Part shown: in pieces, positions 17,315-25,782 of the stretch
Numbering within the stretch: position 1 is the stretch's first letter
How the letters are laid out: every line of letters begins with the position of its first letter
Origin: Armatimonadota bacterium
GTDB taxonomy: Bacteria; Armatimonadota; Fimbriimonadia; Fimbriimonadales; Fimbriimonadaceae
Reading direction: 5' to 3'
Length of the DNA: 64,000 nucleotides
Assembly (NCBI GenBank): GCA_029781035.1
Contig: JAKOXK010000022.1
Location: 22,268 to 86,267 of the forward strand
The notes under the pieces: model-generated
Told to the model about the DNA's origin: nothing
The model's input: the letters and a program-made list of their open reading frames with translations, nothing else
Databases searched by the model: none
Position numbers and translations under genes: made by a program

Positions 17315-17875
17315 TCAGATCTCCATCAGCTCGGCGTCTTTCTTCTTTTGTATCTCGTGGACCTCGGCGACGAACTTGTCGGTCATGTCCTGAATCTTCT
17401 TCTCGAAGCCCTTCAAGTCGTCTTCTGAAATCTCTTTGTTCTTCTGGGCTGTCTGCAGGTGGTGCAGAACGTCGCGGCGCACGTTGCGGACAGCCACGCA
17501 GCCCTCTTCGGCCCGGTGGTGCACCTGCTTCGTGAGGTCTTTACGCCGCTCTTCTGTCATCTGAGGCAAGATCAGACGGATGTTCTGTCCGTCGTTGTTG
17601 GGAGTCAGCCCTAGATCGCTCTTCAAGATCGCTTTCTCGATCGGTCCGAGCATGTTCTTGTCGTACGGCGTTATCAGCAACTGTCGCGGCTCAGGGATGG
17701 AGATGTTGGCGCACTGGCTGACGGGCGTTTCGCTGCCGTAATAGTCGACGTGGACGGCCTCGAGGATGATGGGATTGGCTCGTCCCGTTCTGATGCGCTG
17801 GAAGTCGTGAGCCGTGACCTCGACGGCGCTTTTCATACGGTGTTCGGCGTCAGTGATGAGCTCTTGGGCTGTCAT
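17315..17875 (-). CDS. frr: Ribosome recycling factor
   Basis: RRF, with EF-G, splits post-termination ribosomes. The 186-residue length is standard. Family landmarks include DFQRIRTGRANP near residue 30, the YYGSETPVSQCANISIPEPR region of the small domain, and the C-terminal three-helix bundle rich in Lys/Glu. Its start is 7 nt after the pyrH stop, and uppS follows downstream, so pyrH-frr-uppS is one operon. Confidence 0.97.
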   Translation of the reverse strand: MTAQELITDAEHRMKSAVEVTAHDFQRIRTGRANPIILEAVHVDYYGSETPVSQCANISIPEPRQLLITPYDKNMLGPIEKAILKSDLGLTPNNDGQNIRLILPQMTEERRKDLTKQVHHRAEEGCVAVRNVRRDVLHHLQTAQKNKEISEDDLKGFEKKIQDMTDKFVAEVHEIQKKKDAELMEI

Positions 17876-17882
17876 AGTCGTC

Positions 17883-18602
17883 TTATTCTCCTTCTACCAG
17901 CGTCCCGACCGGTTCTCCCTTCACCGCGCGGACCATGGTGCCAGTGGCGTGCATATCTAACACGATCACAGGCAGGTTGTGTTCCCGGCAGAGCGTGAAG
18001 GCTGTTGGATCCATCACCGCCAGGCGCTTGTCGATGGCCTCGTTGTACCCAAGCGACTTGTACTTCACGGCGTCTGGATACTTCTTCGGGTCCTTATCGT
18101 AGACTCCGTCCACCTTGGTCGCCTTGATCAGGCAGCGGGCTTGGACCTCGAGCGCGCGGAGGGCGGCCGCCGTGTCGGTAGAGAAGTAGGGGTTGCCCGT
18201 ACCTCCGGCAAAGACGACGATTCGGCCCTTCTCCAGATGACGTTCGGCACGACGTTTGATGAACGGCTCGCAGACCGCCCTGACTTCGATGGCACTCTGG
18301 ACCCGCGTCGCGACACCCGCTTTCTCAAGGGCCGACTGGAGTGCAAGCCCGTTCATGATCGTTCCCAGCATCCCCATCTGATCGGCCGTCGTCCGATCGA
18401 TCCCGCCCGTTTCGCTGAACACCTCTCCGCGGAAGAAGTTGCCGCCGCCACAGACCACGGCGACTTGGACTCCGAGTTCATGGACATGGACGATCTCGTT
18501 GGCCAAGTAAGCCAGGACATTGGCGTCGAGTCCTACTTTCGCCGTGCCGGCAAGGGCTTCGCCACTGACCTTCAAGAGAACCCGGGGGTACACAATGTCC
18601 AC
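17883..18602 (-). CDS. pyrH: Uridylate kinase (UMP kinase)
   Basis: The 239-residue amino-acid-kinase-family enzyme phosphorylates UMP to UDP. It has the N-terminal LLKVSGEALAG, VVCGGGNFFRG and the GTGNPYFSTDTAAALRA nucleotide site. Near the C-terminus MDPTAFTLCREHNLPVIV is characteristic of PyrH. The start is GTG at 18602. In most bacteria it follows tsf directly; here three unrelated genes lie between tsf and pyrH. Divergent from the gene at 18627, with 24 bases between the starts. Confidence 0.96.
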   Translation of the reverse strand: MDIVYPRVLLKVSGEALAGTAKVGLDANVLAYLANEIVHVHELGVQVAVVCGGGNFFRGEVFSETGGIDRTTADQMGMLGTIMNGLALQSALEKAGVATRVQSAIEVRAVCEPFIKRRAERHLEKGRIVVFAGGTGNPYFSTDTAAALRALEVQARCLIKATKVDGVYDKDPKKYPDAVKYKSLGYNEAIDKRLAVMDPTAFTLCREHNLPVIVLDMHATGTMVRAVKGEPVGTLVEGE

Positions 18603-18626
18603 AAACTCTCACGATGCCACGGATGA

Positions 18627-19703
18627 GTGCCTTCGTGCAAGGGGGCGGGGACGGTTGGGATGCCGGAAGCGTACCAAAGACCAAACGCCGACGAAAAACC
18701 GTCTTCAAATTGGATGAAGTCGGCGGATCGGGCAAATCGACGCAAAGCCGGCGTTACCAGGAACCGGAGAGATTGGCTCCCCTTGGTGCCGCTGACCCTT
18801 CTCGTCGGCTTGGTCGTCCTGTACACCACCAGGGTGGACGCGCTGGCAGCTCTCACCATCTGGCCTATCTGGGCGTGGTTCCTTCCGGCGGGGCTGCTTT
18901 TGCTGATGGGCGTGCGACGCGGGCGGGCCCGCAACCGGTTATGGGTCGGACTGGCCTGGCTCGCTGCCTGGGCCGCGATCGGAGATGAACCTTTGGCGAT
19001 TACCCGTGCGGCGGTAGCGTCCTCTCCGTCATCAAGCCTTCGTGTCGTCACACTGAACTGTGCCGGAGGCAACGAAGAAGCGGCCCGTGAAGCCGTCAAT
19101 CAGCCTGCCGATGTCGTACTCCTGCAAGAGTCGCCTACACAAACGGCACTGGAGCGGATTCGAAGGGGGTTAGGGAAGGATTGGTCGCTGCTTGCTGGAG
19201 TCGACGGGAGCATCTTGGTTCACGGTCGACTGACACCCGTCCCGCTCCCGCGTGGAACGGGAGACTTCGTCGCCGCTTGGGCCCGGTTAAGAGAACGGTC
19301 GTCTGAGGTACTCATTGTCTCCTTGCGGCTCACTCCCCCTGTCTTTCGCCTTGACTATTGGAATCCGGCTTGTTGGCGTGACTACGCGGAGAACAGGAGT
19401 ATCCGACGTGTAGAGGTTAGGGGGATCGCGCGGTTTGTCGCGAGCGTCAAGGGTCAGGCCCCGTTGATCTTGGCTGGCGACTTCAACACGCCGCCCGACC
19501 CGTCCGTCACGTCGCCCCTCGATCCTCTGGCGCGAGACACGTTCCGGATTGCTGGGCGTGGATGGGGGGCGACGGCCGTGAACGACTACCCCGTGGTGCG
19601 GATCGACCAGGTCTGGGTCTCGCGCGGATTCGAACCTGTCCAAGTTTATGCAAAGAAGACTATGAACTCCGACCACCGTTTGGTGGTCGCAGACCTCAAG
19701 TGA
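18627..19703 (+). CDS. Endonuclease/exonuclease/phosphatase-fold protein with membrane anchor
   Basis: The 358-residue protein has a basic N-terminus and two to three hydrophobic helices (about residues 50-115). The C-terminal EEP domain has LRVVTLNCAGG, ADVVLLQES (metal-binding Glu), LILAGDFNTP, RIDQVWVS and SDHRLVVADL, which are the active-site landmarks of the DNase I-like fold. The active site probably faces outside the membrane. Substrates of such fusions are mostly unknown (nucleic acid, phosphodiester or phospholipid). The start may be GTG 18627 or ATG 18660; neither has a clear ribosome binding site. It interrupts the tsf-pyrH order. Confidence 0.75.
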   Translation: MPSCKGAGTVGMPEAYQRPNADEKPSSNWMKSADRANRRKAGVTRNRRDWLPLVPLTLLVGLVVLYTTRVDALAALTIWPIWAWFLPAGLLLLMGVRRGRARNRLWVGLAWLAAWAAIGDEPLAITRAAVASSPSSSLRVVTLNCAGGNEEAAREAVNQPADVVLLQESPTQTALERIRRGLGKDWSLLAGVDGSILVHGRLTPVPLPRGTGDFVAAWARLRERSSEVLIVSLRLTPPVFRLDYWNPACWRDYAENRSIRRVEVRGIARFVASVKGQAPLILAGDFNTPPDPSVTSPLDPLARDTFRIAGRGWGATAVNDYPVVRIDQVWVSRGFEPVQVYAKKTMNSDHRLVVADLK

Positions 19704-19714
19704 CTTGGTACCGT

Positions 19715-20494
19715 CTAGTATTCAAGGGCTTCTAGTTGCGAGCCGAGCTTGGGAGCCGCTTGCTTGGGGTTCCACATTTGACAGTCGCAGTCGTGTTCAC
19801 GGACCAACGTCACCGCCATCCATTTGCCGTTGAGCGTGCTGAGCTTGGTGCCTGCATAGACGCCGTCGGCTGCACCCTTGTTCACGGTCACATGCTTCGC
19901 GTCGAGTACCTTGGTCACTAACGCGCAGAACTCGTCATCAAGGTACTTCCGGAACCTTTCCGGGACAGCCGGGGGCGAACCCAAAGGCGCTAGTTCTCCT
20001 GCCCTGGCCGCGTCCACACCGTTCCTCATGTAAAACGACGGATTCCGGCCGTCGTAGCTGCCGCCCCGCCACCCGTGCTGGTATTTCCCACAAAAGCCCA
20101 GCATCTGCTCCTCGGAGATCAAGTACAGCCGGTCGCCCCAGGGGACAGGGAAGAACCTTGTGTGAGTGCCAGAGAATCCCTCACGCTTGTTCGGCTTCTC
20201 TGGCCTGAGTACGAGGACGTCTCCGTTCCATTCGTACGGCCCGCTGTTGGAATCATAAAGCCCCAAACACCCGTTCCAGGTGAAAGAGAACTCTCCATTT
20301 GCCTTGAGGTCCAGGACACAGTTGACCCCCAGACCGTCGCCGAAGTAGTAGGAGCCGACGACATTCAGCGCTGGCTTTGGCTTGGACACAACCCTGTCGG
20401 GGGGCACTGGTGAACTGGAATCCGTGTGCGAACCAGTCATGCATGCGCCTCCGAGCAACAGGGCGACGATCGCAAGCGGGCCCACGACTTTCAC
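19715..20494 (-). CDS. Probable exported protein, unknown function
   Basis: The 259-residue product begins with a short hydrophobic segment (VKVVGPLAIVALLLGGAC), a signal peptide that may end in a lipobox-like LGGAC, though the -3 residue is atypical. The mature part has scattered Cys and many Trp/Tyr/Gly, with GSYYFGDGLG early and a later ADGVYAGTKLS segment. I do not recognise a family. GTG 20494 is chosen because it opens the signal peptide and has TACACT 7 nt upstream; an upstream in-frame start at 20566 would add 24 non-typical residues. Convergent with the EEP gene. Confidence 0.6.
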   Translation of the reverse strand: MKVVGPLAIVALLLGGACMTGSHTDSSSPVPPDRVVSKPKPALNVVGSYYFGDGLGVNCVLDLKANGEFSFTWNGCLGLYDSNSGPYEWNGDVLVLRPEKPNKREGFSGTHTRFFPVPWGDRLYLISEEQMLGFCGKYQHGWRGGSYDGRNPSFYMRNGVDAARAGELAPLGSPPAVPERFRKYLDDEFCALVTKVLDAKHVTVNKGAADGVYAGTKLSTLNGKWMAVTLVREHDCDCQMWNPKQAAPKLGSQLEALEY

Positions 20495-20501
20495 AGTGAT
20501 G

Positions 20502-20507
20502 AGTGTA
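20502..20507 (-). promoter_or_regulatory. -10-like hexamer upstream of the exported protein gene
   Basis: TACACT on the minus strand lies 7 nt before the GTG start at 20494 with no ribosome binding site, consistent with a leaderless transcript. Confidence 0.4.
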
Positions 20508-20605
20508 CAGCCGGGTCGCAAGGGTTCAAGGCGAAAACTGGACAGTCCTCCATGTCCTGAATGCAAGGAGCGACTGTAGTCCTTCCGCCCTCGACAGGCT
20601 CATGT

Positions 20606-20947
20606 TCATCGCCAGATGATCTCGGCCCGAACCAGCCGCGGCGTCCTCGAAGAGCAGTTCCAGGTGGTCCGGAGTCCCAGCCGATCCCGAAGGCGACCGC
20701 CCCACCAGTAGTGCGATGTTGGGCCCGAGCCAATCTGCTCCCACACAGTTCGGTCCAATCCTAGTGTCCGCTCGACTTGGTCTTCCGTCATTCCGGGCCT
20801 GAGGTCGGGCACACGACGACACACGAGGAATGCATGAAACCAGGAAAGTTCGTGGGAAGCGGGCATGAGAACAACGCCAGCCAAGACGATCAGGCCGATG
20901 ACCGCTAGTTCCATGGCCACCTTATGAGGCCGCAATCTCCTCTTCAC
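20606..20947 (-). CDS. Small membrane-anchored protein with SmpA/OmlA-like motif
   Basis: The 113-residue product has a basic N-terminus, one membrane helix near residues 13-32 (AVIGLIVLAGVVLM) and a C-terminal part with LRPGMTEDQVERTLG. That last stretch resembles the SmpA/OmlA (BamE-type) motif, where a short beta-strand precedes a helix. Homology is tentative. The start GTG 20947 is preferred because the longer reading frame (to 21007) would begin inside the tsf terminator. GGG sits just upstream. It is one of three genes separating tsf from pyrH. Confidence 0.5.
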   Translation of the reverse strand: MKRRLRPHKVAMELAVIGLIVLAGVVLMPASHELSWFHAFLVCRRVPDLRPGMTEDQVERTLGLDRTVWEQIGSGPTSHYWWGGRLRDRLGLRTTWNCSSRTPRLVRAEIIWR

Positions 20948-20993
20948 CGCACCCTTTTCTACGGCATCGGGCTCGTGACCGTTACAAGACAGT

Positions 20994-21027
20994 AGAAAGC
21001 CCCGCAACGATAGTCACGGGGCTTTCT
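20994..21027 (-). terminator. Terminator of the rpsB-tsf operon
   Basis: AGAAAGCCCCG (20994-21004) and CGGGGCTTTCT (21017-21027) form a perfect 11-bp stem with a 12-nt loop, 18 nt after the tsf stop. The right arm on the minus strand is T-rich at its end. A strong intrinsic terminator candidate. Confidence 0.75.
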
Positions 21028-21044
21028 GGGGCGGGGCGCTTGCG

Positions 21045-21890
21045 CTATTCCTGCCCAACCTGGAGCCGGACGAACTGCAGCACGCTGATCGGCCCGCCGC
21101 CGACCTTGCCTTCCTCGGCGAGGTAGGCCGAGACCGACTTCTTCGCGTCGGTGTACATCGGCTGCTCGAGCAGCACCTGCTGCTGGTAGAACTCCTTGTT
21201 CACGCGGCCCATGGCGGCCTTCTCGGCGATCTCGGGGCTCTTGCCTTCGTTGATCGCACGCTCGGTCTCGATGCGGATCTCGTTTTCGATGACGTCCTTG
21301 GGCACGTCGTCCTTCTTGAGATAGGCCGGGCTGAACGCGACCGTCTGGATGGCGACTTGGAAGCCCGCGTCCTGCAGGTTGCTGGCGCTCCCGCTCACTT
21401 CCACCGCCGAGGCCTTCTTGGCGTCGTGATGGTTGTAGACAGCGATCACGCCTTCCTTGGCCTGGACGAAAACCGCCTTCTTCAGTTGGATGTTCTCGCG
21501 GATGACGGCGATCGCCTCTTCGATGTGGGTAGCGACGGACTTGCCGTCGACCGTCACGTCGGGCCCCGCGGATCCCGCGGCGAGCATGCCGTCGGCCAGC
21601 TTGCCCACGAGAGCGATGAAGTTCTCGTTCTTGGCCACGAAGTCTGTCTCGCATTCGACGACGAGTCCGACTGCGGACTTTCCGCCGGCGGCCGCGACGA
21701 ATTTGGCGATGCCTTCACTCGTGGAGCGGCCCGCCCGCTTGGCGGCGGCGGCTTGCCCCTTCTCGCGAAGGATCTCCTTGGCCTTGGCGAAGTCGCCACC
21801 CGCTTCGTCGAGGGCGGCCTTGCACTCCATCATGGGGGCGTCGGTCTCCTCGCGGAGCTTCTTGACGTCGGCTGCGCTGATTTGGCTCAT
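21045..21890 (-). CDS. tsf: Elongation factor Ts
   Basis: EF-Ts is the guanine-nucleotide exchange factor of EF-Tu. The 281-residue protein has the N-terminal UBA-like domain ([19 protein letters not shown]) and the signature [13 protein letters not shown]; the dimerisation domain follows. The length is in the normal bacterial range. The ATG overlaps the rpsB stop by four bases (ATGA), so translation is coupled to rpsB. A perfect hairpin terminator follows. Confidence 0.97.
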   Translation of the reverse strand: MSQISAADVKKLREETDAPMMECKAALDEAGGDFAKAKEILREKGQAAAAKRAGRSTSEGIAKFVAAAGGKSAVGLVVECETDFVAKNENFIALVGKLADGMLAAGSAGPDVTVDGKSVATHIEEAIAVIRENIQLKKAVFVQAKEGVIAVYNHHDAKKASAVEVSGSASNLQDAGFQVAIQTVAFSPAYLKKDDVPKDVIENEIRIETERAINEGKSPEIAEKAAMGRVNKEFYQQQVLLEQPMYTDAKKSVSAYLAEEGKVGGGPISVLQFVRLQVGQE

Positions 21891-22849
21891 TCTGTTGCTA
21901 ACTCCTCACTGGCGGGGGCAGGTTCCTCGGTCGTGGGCACTTCGGCCGGCGCCTCCGGGGCCGCGACGGGCTCGGGCTCAGGCTCCGTGGCAACGGGTGC
22001 CGCCGCTTCGACGGGCTTGCTGGAGCCAGCGCCCGGGACAGCGTAGTCGGGATCTTCGCCGAAACCGCGAAGGAACTCTTCCTCGATCTCGCCCATAGCG
22101 ATCGGCACGGCTTCCTCCTCGATCTCGGTGGCTTCTTCCTCGATGCCAGCCGTGGCACCCTCGTCAAGGAACGGTCTGACTTCGTTGATGGCCTCGCTAA
22201 ACTTCTGAGTCACAAGGCGGATGGCTCGAATCGCGTCGTCGTTGCCTGGGATCACATAGTCAGCGGCGTCCGGGTCGCAGTTTGTGTCCACGATCGCCAC
22301 CACCGGGATGTTGAGCTTCTTGGCTTCTTTGACGGCGATGGACTCTTTGTTGAGGTCCACCACGAACATGCAGGCCGGAGGCTCCTCCATCGAGCGGATG
22401 CCTTCGAGGTAGCGGTTGAGCTTGTCCCGCTCTTCCATGCGCTTGAGTTGCTCCTTCTTCGGCAACCGGGCGGCATAGCCCTCGTCGAACATTCGGTCCA
22501 GTTCCTTGAGGCGCTGGATGCGCTGCTGGATCGTGTCCCAGTTCGTGAGCATTCCGCCCAGCCACCTCTCCGTGACCCAGTACTGGCCCGACCGGTGTGC
22601 GGCCTCGCGCACGGCGGCCTGAGCCTGCTTCTTGGTGCCGACGAAGAGGATGCTGCCACCGTCCGTCACGATGCGTTGGACGTAGTTGAGCGCGTCCTCG
22701 AACATCTTGATGGTCTGGTGCAGGTCGACGATGTAGATTCCGTTGCGAGCGCCGTAGATGTAGCGTTTCATCTTCGGGTTCCAGCGCCGTGTCTGGTGAC
22801 CGAAGTGAACGCCGGCTTCCAGCAGCTCTTTCATGCTGAGTTGCGGCAT
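21887..22849 (-). CDS. rpsB: 30S ribosomal protein S2 with long acidic C-terminal tail
   Basis: The 320-residue product has the S2 core at about residues 1-240 ([32 protein letters not shown]). It is about 80 residues longer than E. coli S2. The extra C-terminal tail is rich in Glu, Ala and Pro with Glu runs ([17 protein letters not shown]). Such tails occur in several phyla. The start is ATG 22849 with AGGA upstream; the reading frame continues to 23041 but that part is leader. tsf follows by overlapping codons. Confidence 0.96.
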   Translation of the reverse strand: MPQLSMKELLEAGVHFGHQTRRWNPKMKRYIYGARNGIYIVDLHQTIKMFEDALNYVQRIVTDGGSILFVGTKKQAQAAVREAAHRSGQYWVTERWLGGMLTNWDTIQQRIQRLKELDRMFDEGYAARLPKKEQLKRMEERDKLNRYLEGIRSMEEPPACMFVVDLNKESIAVKEAKKLNIPVVAIVDTNCDPDAADYVIPGNDDAIRAIRLVTQKFSEAINEVRPFLDEGATAGIEEEATEIEEEAVPIAMGEIEEEFLRGFGEDPDYAVPGAGSSKPVEAAAPVATEPEPEPVAAPEAPAEVPTTEEPAPASEELATE

Positions 22850-23230
22850 ATGTTGTTTTCCTGGGTTGTCCTCCGGCCTCGGTAGGGAACCGCCTCTTGC
22901 CCCAGCGGGGACCCAGTGGCGCACCGAGTGCCGTGCGAATTGGCCTTGGCCGGGGGAGATGATACCTCCGGGGGGTTGGGGACTGGGGACCGGGAGGCTC
23001 GCTGCCTCCAGGCTCGCTGACCGACCGCCACCAACCGACACGGCCCAAGTCTGGAGGCTATGGTGCCCCGTCCAAGTGTTCCAGGCACGCCGCGAGGCAC
23101 CCCTCCTTGTCCCGGGTTTCTGTAATGCTTGTCACTTCCCACTCGCGCTTTGGATTGTGGCGGACAAGCCTCCAGACTTGGCAAGAGGTACGGCGGAGCT
23201 ACGGGGAGGGCGAGCCTTGAGGCAGCAAGA
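22850..23230. other. Non-coding rpsB leader and upstream region
   Basis: About 380 bases between rpsB and the 21-bp repeat array carry no gene I can support. They contain the rpsB ribosome binding site, a duplicated AGGCTCGCTG (about 22997 and 23011) and a 15-bp inverted repeat. TATCAT on the minus strand near 22960 is a weak -10 candidate. The frames crossing it lack start sites and mirror one another. Confidence 0.5.
23045..23181. repeat. 15-bp perfect inverted repeat, 107 bp apart
   Basis: CCAAGTCTGGAGGCT (23045-23059) recurs as its exact complement AGCCTCCAGACTTGG (23167-23181). The spacer contains no gene. The pair could frame a vestigial mobile element or fold a long-range structure in the rpsB leader. 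Confidence 0.7.
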
Positions 23231-23461
23231 GCATCTTCTGCCCTCGGCAGGGCATCTTCTGCCCTCGGCAGGGCATCTTCTGCCCTCGGCAGAGCATCTT
23301 CTGCCCTCGGCAGAGCATCTTCTGCCTTCGACAGAGCATCTTCTGCCCTCGGCAGGGCATCTTCTGCCTTCGACAGAGCATCTTCTGCCCTCGACAGAGC
23401 ATCTTCAGCCCTCGGCAGAGCATCTTCTGCCCTCGGCAGAGCATCTTCTGCCCTCGACAGG
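23231..23461. repeat. Tandem array: 11 copies of a 21-bp unit
   Basis: Eleven exact-length units begin at 23231, 23252, 23273, 23294, 23315, 23336, 23357, 23378, 23399, 23420 and 23441. The consensus is GCATCTTCTGCCCTCGGCAG followed by A or G. Differences are few (CTTCGAC for CCTCGGC in some; CAGCC in unit nine). Across unit borders AGGGCA-TCTTC-TGCCCT can form small hairpins. Frames on both strands stay open because 21 is a multiple of three, but no start site or gene context supports coding. Confidence 0.9.
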
Positions 23462-23511
23462 GCTCGTTCTCGAGTCGGCGACTCCGGAACAAGGCGCCAA
23501 CTGAAAGGGTG

Positions 23512-23943
23512 TCAGTGCATCAGGTGGGCGTAGATCGCCAAGCTGTCCCAGTCGGGCTGGACCTCGAGGCGGAGCCGACAGAGCTGACCCACGTGATAGT
23601 AGTCGTGGCTGGACGTGAAAACAACCGCTGTCTGCAGAGCCTTTTCGTCGGGCGAGCCGATCGCCAACTCGCGCACCGTTTCACGCTGAGCGAAGAGTTC
23701 CTGGACCAACGCGGAGTTGTCGTCGCTGACCGCCCGATATTGGCCCCATTTGAACTCGGCGCCCTTCAAGCTGGCTTGGCAGGCCATGTAAGCCTCGGTC
23801 AGGTGCACGACCGTCTCCCGAAGCGAGTACGCGCCCCCGGCGCCCGAAGTGTCCCAGGCTTCGGCCGGAAAGCCGTCGATCACGGCATGCAGCTGTTTTT
23901 CGGGGTCGTCAAAGACGAAATTGAAGAGCGACAGTGCGTCCAT
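23512..23943 (-). CDS. DinB-family protein
   Basis: The 143-residue protein is a four-helix-bundle DinB/YfiT-like protein. It has a histidine in the first half (VVHLTEAYMA) and the C-terminal HDYYHVGQL, which supplies the metal-binding pair typical of the family. Some relatives are thiol transferases (bacillithiol or mycothiol dependent); most are uncharacterised. A CATAAT hexamer lies 6 nt before the ATG. A second, distantly similar DinB gene is at 60830. Confidence 0.8.
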   Translation of the reverse strand: MDALSLFNFVFDDPEKQLHAVIDGFPAEAWDTSGAGGAYSLRETVVHLTEAYMACQASLKGAEFKWGQYRAVSDDNSALVQELFAQRETVRELAIGSPDEKALQTAVVFTSSHDYYHVGQLCRLRLEVQPDWDSLAIYAHLMH

Positions 23944-23949
23944 GGCCGG

Positions 23950-23955
23950 ATTATG
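23950..23955 (-). promoter_or_regulatory. -10-like hexamer upstream of the DinB gene
   Basis: CATAAT on the minus strand lies 6 nt before the ATG at 23943. No ribosome binding site is seen, so a leaderless transcript is likely. Confidence 0.45.
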
Positions 23956-23984
23956 GTCTTGGCGCTCGGGTATGACACCGCACG

Positions 23985-24701
23985 ATGGTCACCGACCGAG
24001 ACTACTGGCAGAACTCCGCCGGGGCTTGGATCGCCCGGGTGACAGAAGGCGACGCCAACCGGACGCACCTGCTCGACCCGGTCATGACGGCCCTGTGTGC
24101 CGTGGGAGTCGGGCAGACCGTCCTGGATCTGGGCTGTGGTGAGGGTCGGTTCGCTCGCCACTTGAGCGCTCAGGGAGCTCATGTTGTGGGTTTGGATCCG
24201 ACCGAGGGCCTGCTGCAAGAGGCGGCGCGCCAGTCCGGTCCGGCCTATGTCAGGGGAGTGGGCGAGGCTTTGCCTTTTCGGGACGGCACGTTCGACTGGG
24301 TCGTCTCCTATCTCAGCTTGTGCGACATTCCGGACTATCGCGCCTCGATCAGCGACATCGTGCGGGTGATGAAGCCGGGCGGTCAGTTTGTGGCGTGCAA
24401 CGTGAACACGATCGTTGGCCCGGCTTGCGCTTGGATCAAGGACGACAGCGGCGAGAAGCGTCACTGGCCGCTCGACAACTACGCGTTCGAATCGGGCTCA
24501 GTCGTCAGTTGGTGCGGCATCACCATCGTCAACTACCACCGCCCGCTCTCCGCCTATATGTCGTCATTACTTGGGAACGGACTTCGGCTCGAGACGTTTC
24601 TGGAGCCGGTCCCGACGCCGGAGGCCCTTGCTGAGCGGCCGCAACTGAGGGACGGACTGCGCGTGCCGAATTTTTGGATCATGGTCTGGTCGAAAGTCTA
24701 A
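23985..24701 (+). CDS. Class I SAM-dependent methyltransferase
   Basis: The 238-residue protein has motif I VLDLGCGEG (residues 46-54), an acidic ribose-binding Asp in GLDPTEG, and motif IV-like FDWVVSYLSLCDIPD, followed by VMKPGGQFVACN. This is the generic methyltransferase-11/25 fold. The substrate cannot be predicted. It is divergent from the DinB gene with 41 bases between the starts, and convergent with holA, the stop codons overlapping by four bases. Confidence 0.85.
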   Translation: MVTDRDYWQNSAGAWIARVTEGDANRTHLLDPVMTALCAVGVGQTVLDLGCGEGRFARHLSAQGAHVVGLDPTEGLLQEAARQSGPAYVRGVGEALPFRDGTFDWVVSYLSLCDIPDYRASISDIVRVMKPGGQFVACNVNTIVGPACAWIKDDSGEKRHWPLDNYAFESGSVVSWCGITIVNYHRPLSAYMSSLLGNGLRLETFLEPVPTPEALAERPQLRDGLRVPNFWIMVWSKV

Positions 24702-25774
24702 GACTTACGACCACAGATGCGGCACAGCCGAAGGGTCATCTGTTCGAGGCTGTCAGGCGCCGAAAGGCTGGGCAGCTGTCCTTTGACCTCTGCTTCGACC
24801 TGCAGCAACTGCCGAAAGCACTCGCGGATCTGGCCGGCGTCTAACCGCGCTGCCGCCTCCCGGGCACGCCTCTGCCTCCAGTCCTTTTCGTCAGCCAGAC
24901 TCTTGGCCGGCACCCATTCCGAGCGCTCCGACTCGCCTTTGCTCTCGGACGAGGCTCGGGCTTGCCAGATCAGACGGAACTGGCCGACGAGGGTCGGCAG
25001 GACGCGGGGGAAGAGCTGACCTCCAATGTCGGGCGTCTGCTCGAAGAGGGTCCGCAGTTGGGCGACCGCTTGGCGGGCGTCTGATGCGACTATCGCGTCT
25101 GCGAGTTTGAAGACGTTGTACTCGGCGTCCGGCAAGACCGCGGCTTGAACATCGCTCCGCCTGATTTCGGGCGAGTCTCCCGCGTAGAGGGCGGCCTTCT
25201 CCAACTCGGACAGGGCCAGCTCCGGCTTGCCACCCACCATTTCGGAAAGGAGGTTGGCGGCGACGGGCGAGATCGTCTTACCGAGTTCCTTCGCTCGTGC
25301 ACGGACCAGCTCGGGGGTTTTGCTTGTGTCCACTTTGAACACAAAGGCCACTCCGCCGCCGAACTCCAAAAGTTTCATCCACTGGTTCGCGTGGGTGACG
25401 AACCGCTGTTGACGGCTATCGTCGCCGATTTCGTCGTCGTGCACGAGGACGAGGAGTGCAGTTTCCGGTAGGCCCTTGAACTCGGTCACCGCGGGATGGT
25501 CCTTCTTGAGTTCGTCGTCCCAGAACCTGGAGGGCTCGCATCGTCCCACGCTCCTCACGACCAGGACGCGGCGTTCGCCAAAGAACGGCACGGTCGAGCT
25601 CTTGCCGAACCATTCGAGCGGAGTGACCGAGTCCCCCAGGATCGACTCCGTCTCGGACGGATCGGCACTGACTGCGCCGAGGATCTTCTCGAGTGCCTCT
25701 GCCCGAGACAGGCTGTCGTCTCCGCCGACAAAGACGGCCCGGCTCTTGACAGCGACGGACGGATCAAACCTCAC
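24698..25774 (-). CDS. holA: DNA polymerase III delta subunit
   Basis: HolA opens the beta clamp within the clamp loader. The 358-residue product has the RarA/AAA-like N-terminal region (VAVKSRAVFVGGDDSLSRAE, LVVRSVGRCE) and a helical C-terminal part with GGQLFPRVLPTLVGQFR, typical of delta. The start is GTG at 25774, just 8 nt after the stop of the transglutaminase gene; a longer frame to 26269 overlaps that gene and is rejected. It is the last gene of a MoxR-DUF58-transglutaminase-holA operon. Confidence 0.85.
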   Translation of the reverse strand: MRFDPSVAVKSRAVFVGGDDSLSRAEALEKILGAVSADPSETESILGDSVTPLEWFGKSSTVPFFGERRVLVVRSVGRCEPSRFWDDELKKDHPAVTEFKGLPETALLVLVHDDEIGDDSRQQRFVTHANQWMKLLEFGGGVAFVFKVDTSKTPELVRARAKELGKTISPVAANLLSEMVGGKPELALSELEKAALYAGDSPEIRRSDVQAAVLPDAEYNVFKLADAIVASDARQAVAQLRTLFEQTPDIGGQLFPRVLPTLVGQFRLIWQARASSESKGESERSEWVPAKSLADEKDWRQRRAREAAARLDAGQIRECFRQLLQVEAEVKGQLPSLSAPDSLEQMTLRLCRICGRKS

Positions 25775-25782
25775 TGGGCAGA

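Noticed and set aside
23199..23492. Minus-strand frame with repeated Lys-Met-Leu-Cys-Arg-Gly-Gln units
   Set aside because: Same cause as above: a repeat of a multiple of three keeps frames open on both strands.
22833..23504. Open frame of 223 residues over the tandem repeat on the plus strand
   Set aside because: It begins inside the rpsB N-terminus on the other strand, and its repeat part is open in several frames only because the unit is 21 bp. No ribosome site.
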